The translations under genes were made by a program, and so were the position numbers. From NCBI RefSeq assembly GCF_048128805.1, contig NC_136008.1:12690572-12754571 (forward strand): a stretch of DNA of 64,000 bases. The letters run 5' to 3'. Origin of the DNA: Centroberyx gerrardi. Taxonomy: Eukaryota > Chordata > Actinopteri > Beryciformes > Berycidae. Below are positions 38,800-51,600 of the stretch, in pieces. Below the pieces are notes generated by a model. The model was not told the origin of the DNA. It saw nothing but the letters and a program-made list of their open reading frames with translations, and made no database searches. Positions within the stretch are counted from its first letter, which is position 1. Each line of letters opens with the position of its first letter.

Positions 38800-40001
38800 C
38801 AAGTTCATCTCCCAATTACATTGTTTTATTGTTTTCATTGTAATCTTTATAAACCCACAGGATAGCATGTAGGGAAACAAAGGCAAAACACTTTTCTAAC
38901 ACAGAAAGATGTTTAAACCCGCGTTTTCAACAGATCAAACTAATGAGCATAATGTTTTCTCCCCTTTTACAGCATTGTTTAACAATTTGTTCCAAAAGAG
39001 ACATTATATAAGCAAAGGCATGTACAAAAATACACTGTTGGTCCTGATCTACAATCTGACAATGATCTGTAAATAAAAGATTGTCTTAGCATTCATAGTA
39101 GCTCAACCCCACAGCCCAAAAGAAATGAAAAAGTAAGAGCTTTGGCAACTATAGTAACAAACAATAAAAAATAACCGCAACTGAAAACAGATGGGCAGTT
39201 ATAAACAGATAGACAGACGAATAAAACAGGTTTGATTTGATCCGATCCAGAGGTTTTCATACTGCACATCAACAGATTTGGAATGTGAGAAGTTCACAGT
39301 CATTTATGATACACAGGATACCTTTATTTTTTTACAATATTTCTGGTCTGGGGACCATTTGATTGTAAAGCTAGTCAAATGCATTGAACATCAAGTGATG
39401 ACATGGAGATTGTAATAAACATGCAATATGAAAAATAACTATTACGACAATGCTATAGGACAGAGTACAATAATGTAAGTATACAGCTCCCTTTAAGGCA
39501 CCATGATATAAAAACTCAATAATAAACATTATCACCTATTGTATGCACTTTAGATGACGAAAACATCTGACATAATATCATAATAACATAAAAAATATCA
39601 ATATAAGCATCATTCATTTAGCCTGAATTAAACTTTCCACTGAGCATCAGTTTCATAGCAAACCTTCCAGGTGCATGAAATGAATCAAAGTGCTACAAAC
39701 CTTTCACTGTAATTCTCAACCTAAGCAATATTTTGCTTCTTTCTGGTCCAAATGACAAAGTCTGTTACAAATCTGTTACCCATGTAGATAAAATATAAAG
39801 AAGTCTTTTCCAGTTGAGGAACTTCGTCTATGAACTGTATAGCTTTCATTCTAAGTCTTGAAATGTCCAGTTTGCATTCTGAAATATTCTGTGTAAATCT
39901 CCCTTTCAAATGACACTAGACTGATGAACTAAAGAAAATAAACTGCAATTGATTTACTTGACAGCAAAGATCTGTTTTCATGGGCAAACCATGCCTATCC
40001 C
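38800..40001 (-). other. Putative 3' UTR of the cdc42ep5-like gene
   Basis: This AT-rich stretch follows the cdc42ep5-like stop codon on the minus strand and has no coding potential. Candidate poly(A) signals in the minus sense (TTTATT on plus) occur at 38825-38830 and 38634-38639. grwd1 ends at about 38555 on the other strand, so the two genes converge. Confidence 0.45.
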
Positions 40002-40943
40002 CTATAGACCGATCTCATCATCAAACTCATCCTCAAATGTGTAGCCCCTTCCACAATCTCCCGCCTCCTCCTCCTCCTCGGAGTCAGTCTCTGAATGGCA
40101 GTTGTCAACCCTCCTCCTGTCCAATGAGGTGACTCCTTCATACTCTGAGCTATGTGATGAGGCAGGACTAGGTGGCATATCCTCTTTGTGATTAGTGAAC
40201 TCTGCTTCACCTCCTCCTACCAGGTTGTCGCCCCTCTCGCTCTCGCCCGCTGTTGGGCTGCGACACTCCAACTCTTCCTCATCCTGGAAGTCAAAGCCCT
40301 GACCTTCCTCCTCCTCGGACGCCTGGCGAATGATCTCCTCTCGCTTATCGCTGAATCTCACTTTTGGTCGTAACCCCTTTGGCTTGATCCCATTCCCATC
40401 TGTTATCCTGCCGTCTCCCATCTGGTTTCCATCCATCCCAACCGAGTTCTTCTCGTTCAACTCATTCTGCACACTCACGGACATCTCCTCCATCAAACCT
40501 TTTCCCTGCTTCGTTTCCACTGTGGCCGCACCGTTAGTGGGAGCAAACACCTCTTCCTCGTTGGTGTTTGTCCACTCAGAGTCAAGTCCCAGTCCATCCA
40601 TCACACCCAGAACATCCCCCAGGATAGACGGGCCCAGATCCAGGTCCAGGTCGAACGAAGACACGGACTCAGAGTGCTGCAGATCATTGTCCTGTGGGCT
40701 TCCCAAGCCGTCTGTTTTAAGATCGCTGTGGTTGACTGGCATCTCAGAGTCAGCAGCTGGCGGCATCCCAGGAGCGCCGAGGTCAGAGCTGGCCGGGCTT
40801 GGGCCGTGAGTGGACAGGAAGGAGGTGTCACCGAAGGCGTCGCCTCCCCTCCCAATGTGCATGGTGTGGCGGAAGTCACCCAGCGGGGCTGAGATCATGG
40901 TAGGGTCCAGGCGAGGGGCCCGGGATGACTTGTGCAGTGGCAT
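40002..40943 (-). CDS. cdc42ep5: CDC42 effector protein (CDC42EP5-like, BORG family)
   Basis: BORG proteins bind GTP-loaded CDC42 through a CRIB motif and organise septins and actin. The single coding exon begins just inside the splice acceptor (CTCCAG|TC ATG), giving 313 residues from the ATG at 40943; the frame upstream of it is intron. Residues 17-46 form the CRIB region (ISAPLGDFRHTMHIGRGGDA, GDTSFLS). Residues 97-116 (FDLDLDLGPSILGDVLGVMD) match the BORG homology segment shared with CDC42EP5 and CDC42EP1. The protein ends DDEIGL, like NDVIGL of human CDC42EP5. It is about twice as long as human CDC42EP5 (148), the extra part being an acidic, Ser-rich, low-complexity tail. The neighbourhood (ttyh1, leng9, leng8) supports CDC42EP5; CDC42EP1 is the alternative. 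Confidence 0.8.
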   Translation of the reverse strand: MPLHKSSRAPRLDPTMISAPLGDFRHTMHIGRGGDAFGDTSFLSTHGPSPASSDLGAPGMPPAADSEMPVNHSDLKTDGLGSPQDNDLQHSESVSSFDLDLDLGPSILGDVLGVMDGLGLDSEWTNTNEEEVFAPTNGAATVETKQGKGLMEEMSVSVQNELNEKNSVGMDGNQMGDGRITDGNGIKPKGLRPKVRFSDKREEIIRQASEEEEGQGFDFQDEEELECRSPTAGESERGDNLVGGGEAEFTNHKEDMPPSPASSHSSEYEGVTSLDRRRVDNCHSETDSEEEEEAGDCGRGYTFEDEFDDEIGL

Positions 40944-42021
40944 GACTGGAGACAGAGCAGAGGGCAAGATAGAGAGAGGATGAATGGTAATTTATTTAAG
41001 TCAGCATAGATTTGAATGAGAGATGTAAAACACAGAGCAAAAGAGGTTACATAACACAAAAACTGGGAAGAGAGCGAAGAGAGTGAAAGACGAGAGCACA
41101 AGAGGCATGTCAGGCTGGAACATGTATGTGTATCATAACATGGTGGCAGGCATCTGTAGGCTACTCACTAGTATTTTCACATTAGATAATTAAGAACTTA
41201 AACAGGCCAAATGCTACTTCAAGGCTATAATGACAGCCGAAAAGCATCTACACACCTGAGCTGACAACAGTCACAATGAAACACAACACCAGAATATCTG
41301 TATAGTTCTGGATTATTTTGAAAGCAAAAAACGCAGCATAAAAAACACTAAATGCTATATTCACTAACCAATGAAATTTCACTGAAAAAGCCACTGGCCC
41401 TCTTGGTGACCCCGTCAGCCAGTAGAAACTATCAGAATCTGTTCAGCAGGGACAGACTTTGTTGGGCCTCTGTTGTTGAGTGACCTTCTAAAACAAGCCA
41501 GCATAAAAACTTCACCATGTTGTGCAAGATTGTGGGAAACCAACGAGTCTTTTGGCACCGGCGCTGCCGTGAGGGCCATGCTGGGACTTGTACGTGAGAC
41601 ACACGCATGCAGCGTTAGCACATACTTGTCTCTGGATTCCTACCCCGAGGGAGCACGCGAAGGAAAACAAGACACTAACTTTCTCTTCAAAAAGCTGAAT
41701 CAATAATACCGAAGCCCCCGTGTTGTGCCGTCTAGGTAGGCATATGTATCATTTGCTATCAGCATGACCAAATTATTTCTGTAGAGGCCTATAATCGGTG
41801 TGTATGGATCAATAAACATTTTGATGTTGACACCGCATTAGCCTGACGCACTTTTCATTACAATAATGATCAATTATTCAGTAATTATCAAGTAGTAGCC
41901 TATTTTAACCCCCAAAAACCTGAGCTGACTTGAAGCATAAGACAGCAGTCCTAACACTGATTTCTTCATCAACTCGGCATCATATATTGCAGTAGGCTAT
42001 ATAAATTTGAGAAAACATGCC

Positions 42022-42037
42022 AAGAGAGAGAGAGAGC

Positions 42038-42102
<65 letters not shown>

Positions 42103-42164
42103 GGGGGAGGGAGGGGGGGTCAATACATATCACCCCCCCCCCACACACACACACACACACACAC
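42022..42164. repeat. Composite (GA)(TG)(AG), G-run, C-run, (CA) repeat
   Basis: The order is (GA)n, (TG)n, (AG)n, GGGGGGAGGGAGGGGGGG (42102-42119), a 13-base spacer, C10 (42133-42142) and (CA)n. The right half is roughly complementary to parts of the left half, so the tract can fold back. It lies in the probable first intron of the cdc42ep5-like gene. Confidence 0.9.
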
Positions 42165-43826
42165 GTCATCCCATCTATTAATTTGAGGAAATATTATGTT
42201 AGCCTATATGAATAATAGATTCTATAAGTTCTATTAGGAGCGCGCGGGGCTAACAGCTTATTGGAGTGAGCAATGAGAGGAAAGGCTGTAAATGTCTCCT
42301 AACTGCTTATCAAGCAGGCTACCTGGGTGAGCGTTACCAAAACATTGAAAGTATGGAAAACTTACTTTAAAGTGTATACTCTGGTTTTTGGCTGGCTCCC
42401 TCCTCAGTATCCAAATTTTCATCTGGCTTTTTTTTTTTTTGCTTTAGCTTCCCTCTCGACTTTTTCCTCGCTCTTTTTCTCGCCGTCGTTTGTCTGTGTG
42501 AATTTTCTTTTCTTTTTTTTTTCCTAAGGGATGGGCATGGGGTAAGGAAGTGACGCGAACAGTTATTAGGGAGTGAGTGTTGGATGAAAGTTGTAGCTGT
42601 CGGTAGGAGTTAGAGTCAAACCACAGTTTTAATTATAGCGAGACAAAAGTAGCAACTCTCCGCAGACTGCTTTTAAAGAGAGAATATTAAAGATATTTTT
42701 AATAGAGAATATTAAACATAGATATTAAGAGATGTTAAAATTGTGAGCCAAAGTTCATCAAGCTCTATTGAGAATACAGATGACTAAATCTATCTCTAGA
42801 AATGTCTTGAGATAGTTTTTAACTTTGTTACTTTCGTGGTAACAATGATGTTTAAGATGTGCTCAATCACAGATATTATGTTATTATGGAAATATGATAG
42901 GCCTATAATACAGCTGCGGGTGGCTGAAGCCTCATTGGGCTGAACTCACACTCTATATATTAAAGACTCTTCTTCAAAGTAGTTTTCAGTCTACGGTTAA
43001 GCATAATGGCACACCAGGAAACCAGACAAATTCTGTGCATCACACAGAACTTATTACGATGGGTTTGACTTGAAACTCACTGCAATTATGTAGTCTTTCA
43101 TGGAATGTAGTCAGTAAAGTCAGCCCTCATGCTGCACCACTTAGTTGACAACAGCAGTTGTTTTTTTTGTCCTTTGAAGGGTGTGACTGTGGGGCAGAAT
43201 TAACTCATAATTAACTTCTCATTCATTCGCTCATACTGCCAGTAAGTCAGAGATCCTCTTGAAAGAAGACTGCGGAAAAAACGGGAATCTGGGTCATCAG
43301 ATTTCAGCAGAACAGTAGAGCTGCTTTAAGGAACCCACCTCATTCAATTTCCTCCCATGGGTTAGAAAAACAGAACAGCCATTACCAAACCCAAGGTATT
43401 CATACAATGGAGCAGGGTAGTGAGTCATTGTTTGTGAGATCCTCTCACACATGCTCGACATATTTGTGTGATGATGTACCAAGACGAAAGACTAGAAGTG
43501 TAACAAATTAGATACACTCAGCAGGCACATAATATAGTGTGGGAAATAGACTGGAAATTATATATTTATATCTGTTACAATACCTGTCTCAGCACCTGAG
43601 GTAGTGTGAATTTAAAAATGTTCCCTCATAGATCATATGAAGGCATTGGGCAGTTATTATTCAGTTTTATTTATTTGCCAGTTACACATCCTGAAATCAG
43701 ATGATGTCATAAATACAACTTTCTTGCATTTTATTGAAACCGAGGAGGAAGACATACTGACTTCTCACCCAACATGATGGTAACAGGCTATAGGATAAAA
43801 TGTGAAGGACTCTGCCTGACAGGAAA

Positions 43827-43829
<3 letters not shown>

Positions 43830-43900
<71 letters not shown>
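43830..43900. repeat. (CT)n microsatellite
   Basis: About 35 CT units in the spacer upstream of leng8. The open frame across it is poly(SL). Confidence 0.95.
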
Positions 43901-43904
<4 letters not shown>

Positions 43905-44092
43905 ACAAATAAGCTCTATAAGAGATTTCTTACATAGCCAAAGCATTGAAATAGTAACACAACAGCAACACATTTATTTTCAATTAAAAAAAGGGTATAG
44001 AATGGCCTACAAATATAAGGCCTGAGAAGTAAACTAAATAAAACATAAAATGGCATGACACATAGTACAATAGTGAGGAATAAAATTAACTT

Positions 44093-44096
<4 letters not shown>

Positions 44097-44146
<50 letters not shown>

Positions 44147-44152
44147 AGATAT
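44097..44152. repeat. (AT)n / (ATAG)n microsatellite
   Basis: (AT)n grades into ATAGAT units. It is located in the same spacer. Confidence 0.95.
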
Positions 44153-44345
44153 GAGCTTCAGTCCCTTTGCTGTCCTATAAAGGTTATGACAAGCAGCCAC
44201 ATATTTTGCTGCCAAAATTGATAGGCCAACCTGTTGATTCCCCTGATAGAACTAAGTTTCTGAAGATCTGTTAATGTGTCAAATTCATAATGTTTAGAAA
44301 TATTTTTGGGGAAGAAGATTGCTCTTATCTCTTTCTCTCTCTGTC

Positions 44346-44352
44346 ACCCCCC

Positions 44353-44391
<39 letters not shown>
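44346..44391. repeat. C-run plus (CA)n microsatellite
   Basis: CCCCCCCCC followed by about 18 CA units. Confidence 0.95.
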
Positions 44392-44539
44392 CCTGCAGCT
44401 GTGTGATGGATGTGAGTAGGCCTGTGGAACTAGTACGTCATCACTGAAAAAATAGTAAAGGGGAAAAATCTGACATGTCGATGGGGTGAAGTGTCAGTGA
44501 CACAGACAGTTTCTCACAGAGGGTCTACAACCACTCCTA

Positions 44540-45110
44540 ATGCAAAACAGTTTTGGAATTCCCATTTGGAAAATATTAATTGGGGAGTAATATGGACCTT
44601 TAATGACAAGAATTGTGTCACCAATAAAGTCAAAGATGTATATTTTAAAATTATCCACTTAATATATCCCACAAACCAGATGTTAAAAATAAAATAAAAG
44701 CATTGATATAAAATATGAATTTTGTGACTTTGATGTCGAAACAATTTTACATTTGTTTTGTGAATGTATATATGTTAAACTTTTTTGGTTGGACTTGGAA
44801 CATGTTTGAAAGGTTATATGGCACTAGGATTTATTTAGATAAAAAATATGTTTTATTTTTTCATGAAAAAAAAACATTGTACAATTTAAAATTGAAGTAA
44901 AACATTATTTTGAAACTCTACAGGATGTTAAAAATCAGACAGCCAATAAGACTCTGGCTGCTATTTATAATACCTTAAATATATTTATTTAGTTTATTTT
45001 TTGTAACCCCTGGTCTAGTTACCTTATTTCTCTTTTTATACACTTCATTTTATTATTGTGTTCCTATGATATTATTATGTGGTGTGAATACATGATAAAT
45101 AAAGGAGAAC
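44540..45110 (+). mobile_element. Degraded L1-like LINE 3' end
   Basis: The plus strand encodes, with breaks, HLENINWGVIWTFN, VKDVYFKIIHLIYPTNQML, then after a frameshift YEFCDFDVETILHLFCECIY and VKLFWLDLE. These are the C-terminal features of L1-type ORF2 proteins (Cys-x-Cys/His knuckle with HLFWxC). The tail ends ATAAATAAAGG near 45100. It is not functional. Confidence 0.65.
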
Positions 45111-45654
45111 ACACACACAAAAGAGGGGTCTACTGTGAAAAGGTGTATTTCTTTGGTTCAAACCTGCTAGATATAGCGATTTTTTCATGTAATAGTGATA
45201 TTTTGACAACATCTGACAAACTGATAATATCCCCCGTTTCCGCCACTGACATGGCTTCATCCAATGAGATGAGGAACGTGAAGAACGAACGGAAAGCGTC
45301 ACTTCACTTGGCGAATTTTACTTAACTGCCATTTTGTATCACTGACACAGTCCGGGCAGGCGAAGTTGGTCGCAAACGGAGAACAAATTTAATATATAAA
45401 TATTCACTTGATTTCAGATCTCGTATTCTGATCAGCATAGTTGAAGTCTGATCTGTTGGAATAAATAGCGTTATTCTCGATTGGTAGATTAGTCCTCCTG
45501 ACTATCGCGTCGGACTTCATCTTGTTTACCTTTTGGTCCCAACTGTCGCCCAGAACGCTATATACGTTAGCTCACTTTCTAGCTAGCTAGCTTGCTAGCG
45601 AACGTCCGCTCTAGCGTTAGCTTGCTAACGTTATCTAGCCTGGTCGGTGGCGAA

Positions 45655-48600
45655 ATGGCGGCCAATGCGACACAAACAACCCCTACAGCTAACTGGTACG
45701 TCAATACTTACTAGCTAGATAATATGGCCAACTAAAACAGATTAATTAGATTAAGTAACGGTATATAGTCTTCATTAGTTCACAACCGTAGTAATATATA
45801 TATTTAAAGACATTAGGTAAGCTTACGGTGCGGGGTAGTGTTAGCTAACAGCTAAGGAGAGGCGGTGGGTTAGTTAGCTACTTAAAATCAAAGCAACAAG
45901 GGGTTGGTGTAGCTAAGTTTGGCCACTCTGGCCTAGCTAATGTTGCTTATGGGGACACATTCGAATTTGGGCCTAGCTTCGTTTTCACTGGATAACGTTA
46001 ACTTGGGCGATTTAAAGTGCGTGAGTGCAGTTAGTTTGTTAGCTGACGTCAAAATCTGTATTGGGATTAACTGTTCTGTACAAATTTTGTCCTAGAAAAT
46101 GTAGTTATGTTACAGTGTTTATTTGATATACTCTGAGATTTCTGAGAGTTTTACTGTTTAAAGGATCTTGGTAACTTTCAATTCGGTTTAACACATTTCT
46201 TCCGTAAGTGCCATTGACTCATGGTCTTCGTGTTAATGGCAGGTCATATGGAGCTGCCCAGGAAGGCCAGGTTCACGAGAACCCAGAATGGGAGAAAGCA
46301 AGACAAGCACTTGCCTCCATTAGCAAGAGTCAGAGCGCTACTAAGACTGCACAAGCCAACCGGACCACAGCAGACGTGTGTGTGAGAGAGGTGTGCTATT
46401 ATCTCTATTATCTTTGCTGTGTCAGAATGAATACGGTGTGAGCCATTCCTGCAGCTCAACCCAGGGTTCAGAAATGATCTCATGCCAATCGATCACAATT
46501 TCATCAATTACTTCTCTGTAGAGCTGTACATACCTCTCAGTTTGCAGGGAGTGCTGCTCTCCAATACATTCCAACGGAGCTCAGGTCTATTTCTATGAAA
46601 GCTGGGTGGATTGTATTCAGAGATCAACAAATACTTTATTTTCTTGACAGATTTAGCATTCCTGCAGCATTATCATTTCTTTTCACTTTTAGACGACTTC
46701 TACTCCATTCACCAGCATAACATCAGGGCTATGTCTGTATGTGTGTGTCTTTCAGGCTGGTCAGTTTCAGCCAGCAGTGACTGACTCTGCTGCCATTCAG
46801 CAACAGCAGTACTATCAGTGGTACCAACAAAATCAACAGCAGTATCCTGGATACACTTATCCCTATAACTACTACTACCCCATGGGTCCAGTAAGTATAT
46901 AGGAAATTGATTTAATTATGTATTTTGTTAACTTTTCTAACAGTCAACTCAGTGATGCAGGGTGTGTACTGAATTGAACACTGTTACCTTGTTTGGGAAT
47001 GCTTAGAACTTTTTTCTATTAGAACCTCAACCCTCCAAATCAACCTGTGTACTTAATGGGTGAATATGCAAGAAAATATTATTATATTATTGGTGGAATC
47101 TTACCAATCATTGGCATGTACTTTCCTTGCAAGCCTATTCCAGGTTTCTAAACAGTTCACTCTCCCAAATGACCTCTGTTCCTGAGGGTTTTGGATTAAA
47201 AAGGTTCTTCAATGCCACTCGGTACAAACAGTGAATTTGATGTGACTAAAACAGTAACATGGCTGTCTCTTTGAATTTCCAGTATGGAGGTGCCTATCCA
47301 CCAAATCAGTATGGTGTTCCTCCAGGGCCTTACCCAGGACCCCCAACTCCTAATGGACAGGTACATAACAGAAGTTCCTACAACCACCAAACACACAGCA
47401 AGTTAGCTTTCATACTCCCATCTCAGTTTTCTCCCAAACAACTGAAGTGAACAGGGTCTTTGTTTAGAGTTCCAAAAGGGGCATAAAATGAATCCAAGTG
47501 TTTGCAAAATGATTGCAGTGCGAGTCCAAAAGGCCTTTATTTACCCCATTCCCTCCTATATTTACCTCACTGACAGTTTCTTGTTTTTAGAGAACATGAA
47601 TAGTCACGCACCTGAATTGTCATTTTGGGGTGCACTGTTCCTTCATCTTTCAAATATTAATGTCATGTATCTTAAATGTCTCAGTGATTAAAAATCTAAA
47701 GAGTTTGAATTAAAGGAGGAGGTTTGAATAATTTAAAAAATGCATGGTTACTCATAGTAGTTCCCTTCCAATCCTCATAGATGTGATCATGGAGCTAACA
47801 GAGTTGGCTTTGTCATTCGCCCTTTATATGAGTTTTTGAAAGCCAGAAATCTCAGCACCTGGCGAAGTAATTGTTGAGTGATTACAGTTGATCACCAACC
47901 CTATCAAACCCCGGCAGATATATTATGGTCATTTTGTGCTATGGGACAGTAAACGCTTGATGCACTTTTAAAATTGGTGTGTTTGGTCTGATACACACTT
48001 TTGTTGCAAATGTTTTAATTGATTTGTTATATTGGTAAATAGCTTTTTTAAATTTTTTTAACCTTTCTCCTTTCATAGCCTCCTCCTGTGCCTGGAATGG
48101 ATGACCAGTCATCTAGCTACCCCTCTCAACCCCAGCCCCCTCCCCCTTCTGCCCCTCAGCCCCCCCAGAGCCCAACCACCTCAGACAAACCCCCTCCTCC
48201 CCCACCCCCACCCATTCCTCCCCCACCCAACTCCCAGTATCCCCCTCCTCCTTCACAAAATGCTTACAATCCCAACAACCCTATGTCTTACCCACCTGGC
48301 GACCCCAACCAAATGCGAGCTTACAATCATGCCCAGGGGAGGCCTAACTATGGACAGAGCTACCAGGCCCAGAACGCCTATCAGGCTTCTCAGAATAACT
48401 CCCAGCAGCAGCAACAGCAGCCAGGCCAGTATGGACCAGGGCTTGGCAGAGGGGATGTCAACAAAAACAAAAACCAAAAACAAGGACAGCAACTCTGGCA
48501 CCGTATGAAACGTAAGATTTTAAATCTTTTGTGAATTAGCTGATGTATGATGTTTCAATTGAATCAGTACAGAGAACTGGATGTAGTTAACCAATGGAAT

Positions 48601-51600
48601 CAGTACAGAGAACTGGATGTTGTTACCAATGGAATCAGTACAGAGAACTGGATGTAGTTATCAATGATTTGTCTGGTGTCACTTGCAAATGTTTTGCCCT
48701 TTTTTTTACATTGTCCTTCAATGGCAACATCAGGCTTGTTCTGTTCTAGATGTAGTGAACTCAATCATCAATTGATACAACTGATATAAGATCAATTGTG
48801 TAAAATTACTTCAAACATCAGAGGTGACAGAAATAGTCCGGTGGAGTGGGAGGCAGCTCTGATGTCAATTTTAGTTAGGAAATGGAGAAGAGTAACGTTA
48901 ATGTGAAAAATTAACAAAAGGTTCTTGTAGATCAGCTTTCATATCTTCATTCTATGCTTTTTACAATTTTTGTTCCCACAGAGGCACCTGGGACAAGTGC
49001 TGTGAAGTTCAATATTTCTAAGAGGCCCTATCAGGTTCAGTGTTCCATGGTTCCCAATCAGACCTTCCCCCCCGGGGAGCAGCCCTCAGGAATGAATCCA
49101 ACTCCTTCCTCACCAGCTACTGCCAGTGCCGCAGCTGGAGCTGCTCAGACACGGTGAGAACTGGACTGTTTCCATTGACTGTTCTCCTTTTCCTTTTATG
49201 AACGATGTCCTGACAGTTGACCCTCTCTCTCCAGTCCCCAGGACTGGCCCCAGGCCATGAAAGAGTATGTGCAGCGCTGTTTCACGGCCTGCGAGACAGA
49301 AGAAGACAAAGATCGCACAGAGAAAGTGCTGAAGGAAGTTCTGCAGGACCGGTTGAAGGATGGCTCTGCCTACACCATTGACTGGACCCGTGAGCCGCTG
49401 CCAGAGTAAGTTGAGAAGAGGAATAGTGCTTGGTATATTTTAACTGCTATCTCATCTAGGCCTTTTCAGATTTCTTCCGACCCCTGTGTATGAGCTTTGT
49501 TGTTTTTACAGATTAAAATTTTTTATTTATATTTCATTGCGTTGTTTTCATGAGTTAATATAGCTAGTTGTCACGTGCTAACTAGTAGCATTAATTGGAA
49601 ATGAACAGAAAAAAATCAACTTTCAAGTTTGTTATTGACTCCAACAATGAATACAACCGTTCCCAAAGCATAATTTTTTTTAGACGTTTATTCCTGTAGT
49701 CTTTCAATAATAGTTCTGTAGTGGCAAAACGCATTGGTAGGGAAATGAGGAAGCAGGCAAATCTGATTGGCTGTGACGCAAAAAGTTCAGCTGTGGCCAA
49801 CTTTTCGCGGCAGACAAGCTCAGCCGCTGATCGCTCAGCTCTATAGGAAATTATTGGATTTCCAATGACTTGATCGTTTTGCTTGCAGTGTGAACATACG
49901 CTAAGACTTTTCAACTCTTTCCCTCTAGACTGAAGGCCAAGCAGTCTCGTTGGGAGGCTGTGCCATCCCAGAGGACATTGGATAGCTCAATTAGCCGTGG
50001 TGGAAATACAGCGGCAGCTTCAAGAGGCAGGGGTGGTGGACACAGATTGGGCCACTACAGGAATGTCTTCTCTCAAAGGAGCCCGTCTTCCAGTTCCTCC
50101 CGCTCCTCCTCTCGCTCACCGTCCCCCTCCCACAGCCGACACAGGGACCGGAGCAGCCAGAGGCACAGGCGCAGGTAACACACCATTTCCCCGCTTTGTC
50201 TTTTATCACTGTGGGTGCCCAGTGCATTTATTTTCTAAATGTGTGGTCTCTGTGCCACCAGTGATTCTGGCTCCCAGTCAGACAGCAGCATTTCCAGCGA
50301 CCTCCGACCTCAGCTGTCCCGAAGAAATCAGAAAGGAGGGCGTGGCCGTGGTAACGACAGGGACCGAGGACGTGGAGAGAGGGGCCGAGGAAGAGGAGGA
50401 AAAGCCAACAGAGGAAGGAGGTAAAAGAGAATCTTATAAAAATAATGTTGAATTGAGTAATCGGGCCCTAAATTTAACTTATTGATCACTGGTCTTGAGA
50501 TGGGATAAAATGGAGTTCTATGTTTCTGTTTAGAAGTTAGAGGAAAACTGATCAGGGTTTTTTTTGTTGCTAATAAGCCATGGGAATAACTTGGTGTAAC
50601 AAAGTGTCCCCCTCCCACACTCTCTCCAGAAACATGGATGACACCAATTCTGGTATGGGCAAGAAGAGGAAAGGCGGCAACGCTGGTCTGGATTTCCATG
50701 ACCCTAACCGGGAGGCCAAGAAGCAGAGCAGGGCGGCCCGCTTCCACAAGCAGCTTCGCTCGGAGCCCCTGGTCCTCTCCATCAACGCCCTGGACCTGCC
50801 CAACGGAACGCAGGAGAGCCTTAGCTGGGAGGACTGCCCCATTGTGGGAACCTGCCAGGACATCACCAAGAACTACCTGAGGCTCACCTGTGCCCCCGAC
50901 CCATCCACCGTGCGCCCTGTGCATGTGAGGCATACTCTTTTGTTAACTTAATCTTTGTTGATGTTTTCTTCCTATAGTTTCACAGCCCTAAGAGAATGCT
51001 TTATCTTTTTGGAGAGCAGTTGAGGAGATATGGCCTCTTTGTACTGTTGAAGTCATGCAGTCTAGGAGATAGGATTTGGTTATTAAATTTTTCTTTGACA
51101 ATCATGGAAATATATTTTTTTATTTGATACTATACAGTGGAGAATGACAAGAAACAAGGCAAGAGAAGTGGCATGGCATGTGACAAAAGTTGCGAAAAGT
51201 ATCTTTTATGTACCTTAGACTGCTGCACCACAGAGCACCAAAGATCCAGGCTCTGATCTATTTCTGAACTCTTGTTTTCACCCAGGTGCTGAGAAAATCT
51301 CTGCAGGCAGTGAAGACTCACTGGAAGACCCACCAGGACTACACCTACGCCTGTGAACAGATGAAGTCCATACGACAGGACCTCACGGTTAGTTATCTTC
51401 ATTTATCCTCCTTCCAGTCTTTGGCATTTTTCTACTTTGTAAAAAATTCTTAATTGGACTCGACTTTCCTCAACCCTCCAGGTCCAAGGAGTTCGTACAG
51501 AGTTCACTGTGGAGGTGTACGAGTGTCATGCACGCATCGCTCTGGAAAAGGTGAGTTTGTTTTTTTCTCTGGTAGCGTTTCAGTAGTTGGCAATATTAAC

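Larger units (their letters stand above)
40944..45654. other. Spacer: cdc42ep5 5' region to leng8 promoter
   Basis: The cdc42ep5-like gene probably has an untranslated first exon ending at about 42366 on the minus strand (donor TTTAAA|GTAAGT). The purine-rich segment up to about 42530 would be its body. Intron 1 then spans about 40946-42365 and holds the composite repeat at 42022-42164. From 42550 to 44500 only AT-rich sequence and microsatellites are seen. A LINE fragment lies at 44540-45110. The leng8 promoter region occupies about 45300-45654. Confidence 0.5.

Noticed and set aside
40944-40967. Upstream in-frame start of the cdc42ep5-like protein at 40967
   Set aside because: It lies upstream of the splice acceptor CTCCAG, so it is intronic. 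The ATG at 40943 gives the family-like N-terminus.
48561-48666. CRISPR-like array
   Set aside because: The units are directly adjacent without unique spacers, and the genome is a vertebrate.
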